From Balneola sp. (GTDB taxonomy: Bacteria; Bacteroidota; Rhodothermia; Balneolales; Balneolaceae), in contig RHLJ01000003.1 of NCBI GenBank assembly GCA_003712055.1, positions 62,001-126,000 of the forward strand: 64,000 nt of DNA, read 5' to 3'. Positions 25,984 to 33,897 of this stretch are shown here, one piece after another. Below the pieces are notes generated by a model. That model was not told the origin of the DNA, searched no databases, and saw only the letters and a program-made list of their open reading frames with translations. Both the position numbers and the translations under genes were made by a program. Position 1 is the stretch's first letter. Every line of letters starts with the position of its first letter.

Positions 25984-27345
25984 ATGAACATACACGTACT
26001 CAAGTTTGGCGGAACCTCGATGAATGATCATCACACCTGGAAACAGGTATTGGAGATCATTCGCGGATATGAATACCCAGTAGTTATTGTATCCGCAACA
26101 GCAAGAACTACGCGGCAGCTCATTGAAGCTGCGGAACTGGCAGCAAATGGTGACCTGGAGAAAGCCTTAGTTACCGGGGAAGCAATAAAACTGAGGCATT
26201 TGGGTCTCCTCCATAATTTTCTAAAGGAAAATCCGCATCCGAAGAATCCGCTTATTGAAGAAAGTTGCGAGCACAAACTTGATCAGAAAATTGGACTCCT
26301 TTTTAAGCTCTTAACCTATACGCATAAAGCTGGTGAACTTACTCCGGCAATGAGAGATTCTATTGCAAGTATTGGGGAGCAAATATCCTCCTTTTTACTT
26401 GCCCAGTGTGGTTTAGCCGTCGACTTACTCACCCAGTTCATTGATGCCAAAAAGATTATCAAAACAGATAGCGAATATGGAAGGGCTAATCCAAACCGCG
26501 GACTGATCAATCAAAAATCAGGGGCACTTGAAACTGTACTGGATGGAGGCTTTACTCCTATTATTGGTGGATTTTATGGAGAAGCACCAGATGGAACCAC
26601 AACCACACTAGGCTTCGAAGGCTCAGATTATACTGCCAGTTTAATTGGTGGAGCATTACATGCACAGGCTATCGAAATCTGGACGGATGTAAGCGGTATA
26701 TACACCAGCGATCCTCGTTTTATTTCTGATGCCAAACCCATTGCTGAGCTCAGTTATTTTGATGCCACCGAAATGGCTTATTACGGAGCTAAAGTGTTGC
26801 ACCCTTCGACTCTTAAACCTGCCCAGGAAAGAAATATCCCTGTTTTTGTGAAGAACATGTTCCAGCCCGATGATGAAGGAACACTAATTGTCAGAGACTC
26901 AGATCATAAACGAGATGTATTGGCCATGTCTTTTAAAGAGAACATGGTCTTGCTCACAGTAAGTGCTTATGAAACCGTAATGGGCTTCTCTTTTCTTACT
27001 AAAGTATTCCAGGCCTTGGAACAGCTTCGCCTTCCGGTAGACGCCGTAAACACTACTGAAGCTTCTGTAACCATCTGCCTTTCTGATTCCACTAATCTGG
27101 AAACTCTTTCAAACGCTTTAATAGAAGTGGGAACAGTGACCATAGAAAAACATAAAGGACTTGTTAGTTTAATCGGCTGTACTATTTCTAACATAGAAGA
27201 GCTAAACAACAAGGTATTTTCAGCGATCGAAAATGAAGAAGTGGATATGATCACCTTCACCAAGGAAAAGAGAATATTCAGTTTTGTAGTAGCCGAAAAC
27301 CGAATGATAGAATCGGCACAAAAAGTGCACTCAGGGTTATTCTAG
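25984..27345 (+). CDS. lysC: Aspartate kinase (monofunctional)
   Basis: Aspartokinase phosphorylates aspartate, the entry step to lysine, threonine and methionine. The 453-aa protein has the N-terminal VLKFGGTSM kinase motif, GFEGSDYTASLIGGAL, and IWTDVSGIYTSDPR, all class-defining. The rest holds two ACT-like regulatory segments (MVLLTVSAYETVMGFSFLTKVFQAL; LVSLIGCTIS), where end-product feedback would act. There is no homoserine dehydrogenase domain, so it is monofunctional. It lies 250 bp after lysA, separated by a palindromic repeat, so the two probably have separate promoters. Confidence 0.94.
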   Translation: MNIHVLKFGGTSMNDHHTWKQVLEIIRGYEYPVVIVSATARTTRQLIEAAELAANGDLEKALVTGEAIKLRHLGLLHNFLKENPHPKNPLIEESCEHKLDQKIGLLFKLLTYTHKAGELTPAMRDSIASIGEQISSFLLAQCGLAVDLLTQFIDAKKIIKTDSEYGRANPNRGLINQKSGALETVLDGGFTPIIGGFYGEAPDGTTTTLGFEGSDYTASLIGGALHAQAIEIWTDVSGIYTSDPRFISDAKPIAELSYFDATEMAYYGAKVLHPSTLKPAQERNIPVFVKNMFQPDDEGTLIVRDSDHKRDVLAMSFKENMVLLTVSAYETVMGFSFLTKVFQALEQLRLPVDAVNTTEASVTICLSDSTNLETLSNALIEVGTVTIEKHKGLVSLIGCTISNIEELNNKVFSAIENEEVDMITFTKEKRIFSFVVAENRMIESAQKVHSGLF

Positions 27346-27524
27346 CACCAGGTTTTGACTCTTAACAAAAAATTTGACCATTCGTCCACGCCCCTCTATC
27401 CGACTAAACCACTGGCTTGCATGGGCTTTAGCTTTAATGGGTAATTGCACATCAAATTTAGAACCATTCTACGTTTTATTGACCTGTTAAAAAATGTAAT
27501 TTGGAAGCATAACTAACACGAAAT

Positions 27525-27570
27525 AGGTCGACATATCTCAATTTTTAATGAATTGAGACATGTTGATCCT
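27525..27570. promoter_or_regulatory. Imperfect 19-20 bp inverted repeat upstream of the His-rich gene
   Basis: Arms AGGTCGACATATCTCAATT and AATTGAGACATGTTGATCCT flank a 7-base spacer, with two mismatches and one gap. It lies about 75-120 bp upstream of ATG 27644 and could be a repressor operator or a transcript hairpin. Confidence 0.45.
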
Positions 27571-27582
27571 GTTTGATTTGCA

Positions 27583-27616
27583 AATTTGATAACCATCAAA
27601 TTCGGCTTCTTTTTTT
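27583..27616. promoter_or_regulatory. Dyad AATTTGAT-AACC-ATCAAATT followed by a T-run
   Basis: A perfect 8-bp inverted repeat (27583-27602) is followed 7 bases later by seven T (27610-27616), 28 bp before the start of the His-rich gene. It fits either a metal-regulator-type operator or a weak intrinsic terminator/attenuator. The GC-poor stem argues against a strong terminator. Confidence 0.4.
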
Positions 27617-27643
27617 ACACGCAATGATTGAATCTTGTTAATA

Positions 27644-28450
27644 ATGAAAAATCTACCTTTCAAAGTTTTTGGAATTGTTTGTGCAATCGCGGTTATGCTC
27701 TACATTTTCAATTCTAATGATTCAGTAGCCAAAAGTGCCGAGTCGGTAGCAGCAATGGCTAAAGAACTCCATGATCATCATCACGGGGACGATGGACATG
27801 CCAACGAGCATGAGCATCATCACTCAGAAGATGGGCATGCAAATGAACACGAACATCACCATGGCGATGATGGGCATTCCAGTGAACACGAGCACCATCA
27901 TGGAGAGGACGGGCATTCGAATGAATACGAACATCACCATAGTGAAGGCACTCATGATTCTAATCATGGTCACCATCATGCAGAAGATGCACATTCGGAC
28001 GAACACGATCATCATCATGGTGAGGATGGGCACTCGGGAGATCACGAACACCACCATGGCGACGATGGACACGCCAATGAACATGAACACCACCACGGAG
28101 ACGATGGGCACGCGAACGAGCACGAACATCATCATGGAGACGATGGGCATGAAAATGAGCACGATCACCATCATGGAGAAAATGCAGAAGCCCACCATCA
28201 TCACGCAGAAGATGGACACATGAATGAGCATGATCACCACCATGGAGATGATGGACACGCAAATGAGCATGAGCACCACCACGGAGACGATGGACATGCG
28301 AACGAGCACGACCATCACCATGGCGACGACGGGCATGAAAACGAACATGAACACCATCACGATGAAGACGGTCATGACAATGAACATGATCACCATCATA
28401 GTGAAGGCGGCGATGAGCATCATCACCATCATGATGATTCTGACAACTAG
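27644..28450 (+). CDS. Histidine-rich 13-residue tandem-repeat protein (putative metal binder)
   Basis: This 268-aa protein has an N-terminal hydrophobic segment (MKNLPFKVFGIVCAIAVMLYIF), a signal peptide or anchor, so it is probably periplasmic or membrane-tethered. From residue 43 almost the whole chain is about 18 copies of a 13-residue unit, consensus HEHHHGDDGHANE. By my count about 87 of 268 residues are His, with abundant Asp/Glu and no Cys or Lys in the repeats. I chose ATG 27644 over the TTG three codons upstream. Such sequences bind Zn, Ni, Cu or Co in other proteins; sequestration or transport buffering is inferred. I recognise no named family. Two dyads lie just upstream and a terminator-like hairpin just downstream. 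Confidence 0.85.
   Translation: MKNLPFKVFGIVCAIAVMLYIFNSNDSVAKSAESVAAMAKELHDHHHGDDGHANEHEHHHSEDGHANEHEHHHGDDGHSSEHEHHHGEDGHSNEYEHHHSEGTHDSNHGHHHAEDAHSDEHDHHHGEDGHSGDHEHHHGDDGHANEHEHHHGDDGHANEHEHHHGDDGHENEHDHHHGENAEAHHHHAEDGHMNEHDHHHGDDGHANEHEHHHGDDGHANEHDHHHGDDGHENEHEHHHDEDGHDNEHDHHHSEGGDEHHHHHDDSDN
27770..28447 (+). repeat. 39-bp coding tandem repeats (about 18 units)
   Basis: Near-identical 39-bp units encode the His-rich repeats. Most are 13 residues. One is shortened (HDHHHGENAE, followed by AHHHHAEDGHMNE), and the last two are degenerate. The most similar units are central, which suggests recent expansion by slippage or unequal recombination. Confidence 0.85.
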
Positions 28451-28452
28451 TT

Positions 28453-28512
28453 AATGCAATAGTTTTTTATGGCACCTGGCTTTAAAAAATAGTCAGGTGC
28501 TATTTGCATTAA
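28453..28512 (+). terminator. Hairpin terminator after the His-rich gene
   Basis: The stem GCACCTG (28472-28478) / CAGGTGC (28494-28500) is extended by outer arms TAATGCAA...TTGCATTA around it. It lies between the convergent His-rich and CorC-like genes and could serve both strands. Confidence 0.5.
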
Positions 28513-28526
28513 GTTGTTAGAGGAAT

Positions 28527-29612
28527 TTATCTGTCTCCACTCTTTTCAACATCCTCGATAGGCGGGTCGGGCATTACAATACCCAATCTTTTGGCTCGAT
28601 TCTTCCATTTCTCTCTAGCCAGTTTCTGCATGTCCTCAATGGCATCAATTTCATCTACTATTTCAATGCCCAACAATGTCTCTACTACGTCTTCCATAGT
28701 TACGACCCCTGCTAACCCTCCATATTCATCCACAACTACCGCAATGTGTTCTTTGTTTTCCAAAAGCCGTTCAAGGAGCATTTTTACGGTTGTTCGCTCA
28801 GGTACGATAAGTACATCACGCTTTATCTCTTTAAGCGTTTTAGACTCATTTCCATTAGCCAAATTAGAATACAAATCGATCTTGAGGATGTAGCCTGTAA
28901 TATCCTCTTCGGTCTCACCAAATACAGGAATCCTGGAAACTTGTATTTCCTCTCCCCCTGATAAAACCTCTGCTATGGTGGTTTCCTGTTGATACTTCAC
29001 CACTACAATGCGTGGGGTCATAATATCCTCTACTCTCAGAGAGCTAAAACGAATAAGGTTTTTAAAGATATTTGATTCTCCCTCTTCGAAAATGCCTTCC
29101 TGAACTCCCTGGTCAGCCATAGCTGAAAATTCTTCTCTACTCAGGGAAGGTTCTTTCTCTCCTCTGCTTAGCAATATTGTAATCCCTTTCGAAAGCTTCA
29201 CAAATGGATAGGTCAGCCATATCAGAACACGGATAATCCGCGCTGCAAATAAAGCCATAGATTTCCAGTAAATCGCTCCTAATGTTTTTGGGATGATTTC
29301 AGAGAATATTAAGATCACAAGAGTAAGTATAGCTGAAGTGATACTCACATAAGCATTCCCAAATACGACCTGTGCCTGAGCACCTACTCCAGCAGCCCCT
29401 ACCGTGTGTGCAATGGTATTAAGTGTGAGAATAGCAGAAAGTGGCCGGTCGATGTCTTCCTTTTGAGATCGAAGCAATGCCCCCTTCTTTGGCTGTTCCT
29501 GCTCTTTTAGCGCAATAAAAGACGGAGTAACAGAAAGAATGACTGCTTCCAGAATCGAACAGAGAAAAGAAACCGCGATAGCGAGTACTAAATAAAAGAT
29601 GAGTAATCCCAT
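28527..29612 (-). CDS. HlyC/CorC (CNNM-like) family membrane protein with CBS pair
   Basis: The 361-aa protein has an N-terminal DUF21 transmembrane domain (about residues 1-170, with the Gly/Pro-rich EIIPKTLGAIYWKSMALFA region typical of CNNM/CorB proteins). A pair of CBS domains follows (FSSLRVEDIMTPRIVVVKY; IPVFGETEEDITGYILKIDLY; IAVVVDEYGGLAGVVTMEDVVETLLG). The C-terminal CorC_HlyC domain of longer members is absent, since the chain ends about 45 residues after the second CBS. Family members take part in Mg2+ or other divalent cation transport or homeostasis. Its neighbour is the His-rich putative metal binder, convergently transcribed, which may or may not be a functional link. Confidence 0.9.
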   Translation of the reverse strand: MGLLIFYLVLAIAVSFLCSILEAVILSVTPSFIALKEQEQPKKGALLRSQKEDIDRPLSAILTLNTIAHTVGAAGVGAQAQVVFGNAYVSITSAILTLVILIFSEIIPKTLGAIYWKSMALFAARIIRVLIWLTYPFVKLSKGITILLSRGEKEPSLSREEFSAMADQGVQEGIFEEGESNIFKNLIRFSSLRVEDIMTPRIVVVKYQQETTIAEVLSGGEEIQVSRIPVFGETEEDITGYILKIDLYSNLANGNESKTLKEIKRDVLIVPERTTVKMLLERLLENKEHIAVVVDEYGGLAGVVTMEDVVETLLGIEIVDEIDAIEDMQKLAREKWKNRAKRLGIVMPDPPIEDVEKSGDR

Positions 29613-29718
29613 ACCCTTAAAACTAGCACTAAAATTGGTATCTATTTATAAAATTTTTGTTGAGTATCATTTTCTCTTGGTTTGATTTTATAGGTATTTT
29701 CTGCGCTTACTTTTCTGA

Positions 29719-31710
29719 ATGCTTCAACTAACTAACATAACACTATCACTTGGCGATCGGAATCTGCTCGATGGGATTAGCACGATCGTAAATCCTGGAG
29801 AACGAATTGGACTCGTAGGACCTAATGGCGCAGGTAAGTCAACGCTCTTGAAAGTGATTATGGGACTTCAGGAAGTAGACAAAGGCCAAGTGTCGATGGC
29901 CGGAGAAGAGAGCCTTGGTTATCTGCCTCAGGATGGAGTGGAGCCTGATTTTTCCCTTACCATTATTGAAGAAGTAGAAACAGCTTTTAAAGAGCTGTTT
30001 GATCTGGAGATGCAGGTCAAATCGGTACAGCAAAAGCTTTCTATTACCGATTCCCAATCATCGGAGTATGAGAAATTAATGGAGAGATATGGCTCTCTTC
30101 AAACACAACTGGAAACTTCAGGACTCTACAGTCTGCGCTCAAAGATTGAAAAAGTATTGATGGGCCTGGGCTTCTCAGAATCGGATTTTGATCGACCAAC
30201 AACAGAATTTAGCGGGGGATGGTTAATGCGAATTGCCCTTGCAAAACTACTACTTCGAAATCCTACTTACCTCTTGCTGGATGAGCCCACCAACCACCTT
30301 GATATAGAATCGCTTCAATGGATGGAGAATTTCCTTAAGACCTATGATGGAGCGGTCATTGTTGTTTCTCACGACCGGGCTTTTCTTGATATGCTCACGA
30401 ATAGAACACTGGCTATTCGACAGGGAACCATGAGCGATTACGCAGGAAACTATTCTTTCTATGAGCGAAAGTGGGAGGAGGAACGGGAGCTGCTAATTAA
30501 TGCACAGAAGAACCAGGAGAAGCAGATCAAAGAGACGGAGCGGTTTGTAGAACGATTCCGATACAAGGCTACCAAAGCACGTCAGGTACAAAGCCGGGTT
30601 AAGCAGCTTGAAAAGATTGATCGTATCGAGGTAGAAGACGAACTAGCTAGCGTTTCTTTTCGCTTCCCTCCTCCCGAACGAAGCGGACAAGTGGTGATGA
30701 ATCTCAATAATATCACTAAGAGGTATGGAGATTACACCGTTTTTGAAGGCCTGGATTTCGAGATCGAACGAGGAGATAAAATTGCGGTGGTTGGACCAAA
30801 CGGAGCAGGGAAGTCCACACTTATTCGCATCCTTTCGGGAAATGAACCTATTCAGGCTGGAGAAAGAAAGGAAGGACATAAGGTAACCACCTCCTATTTT
30901 GCTCAGCATCAGGCTGATGAACTTGATCTCACAAAAGATCCTCTGGAAATCATGTTGGAAGAAGGCGCCGGACAAAAAGAAAGTCATTTACGTTCCATAC
31001 TTGGAAGTTTCCTGTTTATCGGGGATGACGTATTCAAGAAAGTGAAGGTGCTTTCAGGTGGAGAGAAAAGCCGGTTAGCACTCGCCAAAATGCTTCTATC
31101 TCCTGCTAATTTTCTCATCTTTGACGAACCTACCAATCACCTGGATATGAGCAGTAAGAATATCTTGCAGCAGGCCATTCAACAGTATGAGGGTACCTGC
31201 ATGATTGTTTCTCACGATAGAGCTTTCCTTGATACCATTGTAAATAAAGTGTTGGAAGTACAGCCTGGTAGAATCCGAACTTATTTGGGGAACGTGTCTT
31301 ATTTCCTGGATAAGAAGAAGGAAGAGGAAGAACAGGGCAAGACCGATTCACAATTAACTAATAACAATAAGGCACTAGCAACCAGAGACACTGAAAGTGT
31401 AACTCTTTCAAAAAAGGAGCAGCGCCGCCAGGAAGCCGAACGCCGGAACGAGCTGAATCGACGGGTAAAGCCCATCAAGAAAAAGCTGCAGAAAGTAGAG
31501 CAAGAAATTGAATCCTCTGAGTTTCGTAAGATTGAAATTGAAGAGCTTATGGCTCAAACCGATTTCTATGAGGATAATGACAAGGTGAAGGAAGTCACCC
31601 TGGAATACGAGGAACTCAAAAAATCTCTGGTCGAGCTCATGTACAAATGGGAGGAATATTCCATGCGCATTGAGGCCGTAGAAGAAGAGCTAAAAAGCGA
31701 AGCCCCATAA
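29719..31710 (+). CDS. ABC-F family ATPase (Uup/EttA-like)
   Basis: This soluble 663-aa protein has two ABC ATPase domains and no membrane segments. Domain 1 has Walker A GLVGPNGAGKSTLL, signature FSGGWLMRIALAKLLL and Walker B LLLDEPTNHLD. Domain 2 has AVVGPNGAGKSTLI, LSGGEKSRLALAKMLL and LIFDEPTNHLD. The charged linker between them (residues about 240-310, rich in Lys/Arg/Glu) is the P-site tRNA-interaction motif of ABC-F proteins. A C-terminal coiled-coil of about 110 residues resembles Uup. Family members act on ribosomes to relieve stalling or mediate antibiotic resistance. No antibiotic genes are near, so a housekeeping translation role is likely. Confidence 0.93.
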   Translation: MLQLTNITLSLGDRNLLDGISTIVNPGERIGLVGPNGAGKSTLLKVIMGLQEVDKGQVSMAGEESLGYLPQDGVEPDFSLTIIEEVETAFKELFDLEMQVKSVQQKLSITDSQSSEYEKLMERYGSLQTQLETSGLYSLRSKIEKVLMGLGFSESDFDRPTTEFSGGWLMRIALAKLLLRNPTYLLLDEPTNHLDIESLQWMENFLKTYDGAVIVVSHDRAFLDMLTNRTLAIRQGTMSDYAGNYSFYERKWEEERELLINAQKNQEKQIKETERFVERFRYKATKARQVQSRVKQLEKIDRIEVEDELASVSFRFPPPERSGQVVMNLNNITKRYGDYTVFEGLDFEIERGDKIAVVGPNGAGKSTLIRILSGNEPIQAGERKEGHKVTTSYFAQHQADELDLTKDPLEIMLEEGAGQKESHLRSILGSFLFIGDDVFKKVKVLSGGEKSRLALAKMLLSPANFLIFDEPTNHLDMSSKNILQQAIQQYEGTCMIVSHDRAFLDTIVNKVLEVQPGRIRTYLGNVSYFLDKKKEEEEQGKTDSQLTNNNKALATRDTESVTLSKKEQRRQEAERRNELNRRVKPIKKKLQKVEQEIESSEFRKIEIEELMAQTDFYEDNDKVKEVTLEYEELKKSLVELMYKWEEYSMRIEAVEEELKSEAP

Positions 31711-31713
31711 AAA

Positions 31714-31844
31714 TCTCCCCTCAAGGGGAGACCGATAAATCAAGCGTTCTTGATTTATCGCGTGGGGTGTCAAAACCTCCGGCCGGGGTTTGACACCCAC
31801 CGTCATTTGAGCTTAGCTCAAATTGACACCTCCCTCGAGGGAGG
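31714..31844. repeat. Array of five consecutive hairpins next to the DUF559 gene
   Basis: Five palindromes follow one another: TCTCCCCT-CA-AGGGGAGA (31714-31731); CGATAAATCAAG-CGTT-CTTGATTTATCG (31733-31760, perfect 12-bp arms); GTGGGGTGTCAAAACC / GGTTTGACACCCAC around CCGGCCGG (31763-31800); GTCATTTGAGC-TTA-GCTCAAATTGAC (31802-31827); and CCTCCCTCGAGGGAGG (31829-31844). The last two lie inside the 3' end of the DUF559 gene. Confidence 0.9.
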
Positions 31845-32252
31845 ATTTTTACGGGGCTTTAATTCGTCTTTTTCGAGCTCTTCGATGCGTGCTTCTACTT
31901 GTTGTTGGAGAAAACTGATTACCGAGTCCATATGCATTTTTACATCCCAGTCAGCAATCCGGATAACTTTTACTCCCAGCTTCTTGAGGATGAAATCCCT
32001 GATCGCATCTTTTTCTTGTCTAATGGGATGATCGTGGGAACTTCCATCCAATTCAATGGCGAGTAGGAGTTCGTGGCAGTAGAAATCGGCGATGTATTGA
32101 TGAATAGGAACTTGTCGGTGAAACTGTACCCCAAGCCTCCTTCTCCTGATTTGCTGCCAAAGCAGTACCTCACCTAATGTGGATCTCTTGCGTAGAGCGC
32201 GTGCGTATTCTTTTAATTTCGGGTTGTAAGGGATGATTACATTTCTTGCCAT
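31818..32252 (-). CDS. DUF559 endonuclease-domain protein (Vsr-like PD-(D/E)XK fold)
   Basis: This 144-aa protein of the DUF559 family is related to very-short-patch-repair (Vsr) endonucleases. Conserved features are the N-terminal RKRSTLGEVLLWQQIRRRRLG, then FHRQVPIHQYIADFYC with Asp56, and LLAIELDGSSHDHP with Glu67 and Asp69, the likely metal-binding residues. EKDAIRDFILKKLGVKVIRI completes the family block. The last about 13 residues (KNPPSREVSI) are encoded by the terminal hairpin of the palindrome array, so the C terminus has been extended through the repeat. It is 36 bp from the upstream gene on the same strand. Nuclease activity is inferred, and its biological role in this phylum is unknown to me. 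Confidence 0.88.
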   Translation of the reverse strand: MARNVIIPYNPKLKEYARALRKRSTLGEVLLWQQIRRRRLGVQFHRQVPIHQYIADFYCHELLLAIELDGSSHDHPIRQEKDAIRDFILKKLGVKVIRIADWDVKMHMDSVISFLQQQVEARIEELEKDELKPRKNPPSREVSI

Positions 32253-32283
32253 ACCGGTTAGACCGGTGAAGGAGGGAGTCCTT
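32253..32283. repeat. Small palindromes upstream of the DUF559 gene
   Basis: ACCGGT-TAG-ACCGGT at 32253-32267 is directly followed by AAGGA-GGGAG-TCCTT (32269-32283). The GGAGGGA tract echoes the hairpins at the 3' end, so the DUF559 gene is bracketed by palindromic sequence. Confidence 0.55.
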
Positions 32284-32288
32284 ACAAA

Positions 32289-33314
32289 CTAATCTTCCTT
32301 TTTTAATTTTCTTCCAGTAATTGCTTCGAACCTTCTAGTCAAAATATCTCTTAACTCTGTGTTACTCCTATATTCTGGGACATTATGAACCGATAGGTCA
32401 AAATGAAGCTTTTCACCTTCCTTCCTTATCAAGATTGGCCTTTTACCCTTTGAATGAGCATATCCTACTTCGTAGTAAACATTTGGTCTTTCACCTGATA
32501 AATCAGCGATAATGAACTCAGAACTATCGATCTTATTCAATATGACATCTGTAATTTTATCCTGATGTTCTATTTCATCAGCCCTTTGTGCAACAATATT
32601 AAATTCCTTACAAACCTCTTTTATTGTATTTAGAACATCTTCTAATTCGTGCTTTTCTTTATCAATCTGCATGATTATAAATGCAGTATCTTTCTCTGTT
32701 CTTTTAATTTCGACCTGCTCTTCAGAAATAGTTACCTGATGGGGTGATCCCTTGTGTATATTCCTAACTACCCGTCTGTTAGGGGATTTTGTTTGTTTTA
32801 AAATATGCCTAGCAGTTATCTCCAATTCCTTCTCTACAGAAACAAATCTCTTGAACTTTCGAACCTGATGAAATGATTTAACTATTTCAAAGTTATCTAC
32901 ATACTCATAACTCCCTCCAAATGATCTTATGAATCCATTTAAATCATGAAAAATGAATTGAATAATTTTGCTTATCTCTTCTAGGGAAATATTTAAACTA
33001 TCTGAGAGCTCTTTTGTCGAAAACTCTTTCCTTTTGCTTTTATCTAAAACCAGTTTTTTAAGTTCAATTATTACTTTTTCGATCTTTTCAAAAATATTGT
33101 TATCTGGATCTACCAACCAAATTCCTAAAAGAGTTATACCATCTGGCCTAATTAAACTCCTATTGAGATCTTCTGGCATAAATCCTTTAGAAAACTTATC
33201 AAAGTTGGCTTCATAAAATATAATCGGGTCATAAACCTCACCTTTCTTAAAAATGTTATAGGCCTCTTCAAGCCAAGTTCTCTCATCATTACTAATTTTT
33301 AATTCATTTTTCAT
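32289..33314 (-). CDS. Protein with a C-terminal nucleoside-deoxyribosyltransferase/TIR-like domain
   Basis: This 341-aa soluble protein is of unknown function. The N-terminal about 200 residues are helical and charged, with an HTH-like stretch (FSTKELSDSLNISLEEISKI, about 98-117). The C-terminal domain starts at DTAFIIMQID (about 209) and contains ADLSGERPNVYYEVGYAHS (270-288), the signature of nucleoside 2-deoxyribosyltransferase-like/TIR-fold enzymes, with a candidate catalytic Glu282. Relatives include base- or NAD-cleaving enzymes, some in anti-phage systems. It is probably co-transcribed with the DUF559 nuclease 36 bp downstream. Both stand between housekeeping genes, so a transferred accessory patch is likely. 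A defence role is inference from context and fold, not demonstrated. Confidence 0.7.
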   Translation of the reverse strand: MKNELKISNDERTWLEEAYNIFKKGEVYDPIIFYEANFDKFSKGFMPEDLNRSLIRPDGITLLGIWLVDPDNNIFEKIEKVIIELKKLVLDKSKRKEFSTKELSDSLNISLEEISKIIQFIFHDLNGFIRSFGGSYEYVDNFEIVKSFHQVRKFKRFVSVEKELEITARHILKQTKSPNRRVVRNIHKGSPHQVTISEEQVEIKRTEKDTAFIIMQIDKEKHELEDVLNTIKEVCKEFNIVAQRADEIEHQDKITDVILNKIDSSEFIIADLSGERPNVYYEVGYAHSKGKRPILIRKEGEKLHFDLSVHNVPEYRSNTELRDILTRRFEAITGRKLKKED

Positions 33315-33325
33315 TTTTCCGAGAA

Positions 33326-33739
33326 TTACTTAGCAAAAATCTGGCTTTTATCTCCAAAGGCTTTGAATTCGAGGGCGTTTCCACTGGGGTCTAGGAAGAA
33401 CATGGTGGCTTGCTCTCCGGGCTCGCCTTTGAAGCGCACATAGGGTTCAATGATGAATTCAATTCCAGCAGAAGTTAATTTTTCAGCTAGCGTCTTCCAT
33501 TCATTCATTTCCAGGATGACTCCAAAGTGGCGTACCGGAACTCCTTTTCCATCTACCGCATTTTTTGCAGCTTCACCCGCTTCTTCGGGACTCAAATGTG
33601 CCACTACCTGGTGCCCCCACATATTAAAGTCGATCCAGTGATCGGAAGTGCGACCAGTTGAACAGCCTAATATTTCGGTGTAAAAGGTGTAAGTTTCATC
33701 TAGATTTTTAACTGGAAAAGCGAGGTGAAAAGGATTCAT
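33326..33739 (-). CDS. VOC-family (glyoxalase/dioxygenase-like) protein
   Basis: This 137-aa single VOC domain made of two beta-alpha-beta3 repeats begins [26 protein letters not shown], a typical opening, and ends [17 protein letters not shown], with Glu as a usual metal ligand and His in the first strand (FHLAF). It resembles the uncharacterised bacterial VOC subgroup containing [17 protein letters not shown]. The reaction cannot be assigned, as VOC proteins include glyoxalases, extradiol dioxygenases and antibiotic-binding proteins. It lies 11 bp downstream of the NDT/TIR-like gene on the same strand, so readthrough is possible, but the gene looks like normal chromosomal content. Confidence 0.88.
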   Translation of the reverse strand: MNPFHLAFPVKNLDETYTFYTEILGCSTGRTSDHWIDFNMWGHQVVAHLSPEEAGEAAKNAVDGKGVPVRHFGVILEMNEWKTLAEKLTSAGIEFIIEPYVRFKGEPGEQATMFFLDPSGNALEFKAFGDKSQIFAK

Positions 33740-33897
33740 ATGATTTCAGGTTTGTTTGCCGCGGAATCACTAAAACACAAAATTTTAGATCGCGTTTTAT
33801 ATTAGCCAGGAATTTCTGGTGTTGGAAATTAGTTTATTTTGCGAACCAATCACACTCACTTTTTGTGCTTTCGCGCTTTAGTGGCAACCTTCAAATT

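Noticed and set aside
27824-28432. Long open frames on the antisense strand and in another frame of the His-rich gene (Met/Val-rich or Met/Thr-rich proteins)
   Set aside because: They are by-products of the 39-bp repeat and the CAT/CAC codons. They have no signal, start context or plausible protein character.
31818-32252. Vsr mismatch endonuclease with a DNA methylase partner
   Set aside because: The fold is related, but the family block is DUF559 and no Dcm-type methylase is adjacent.
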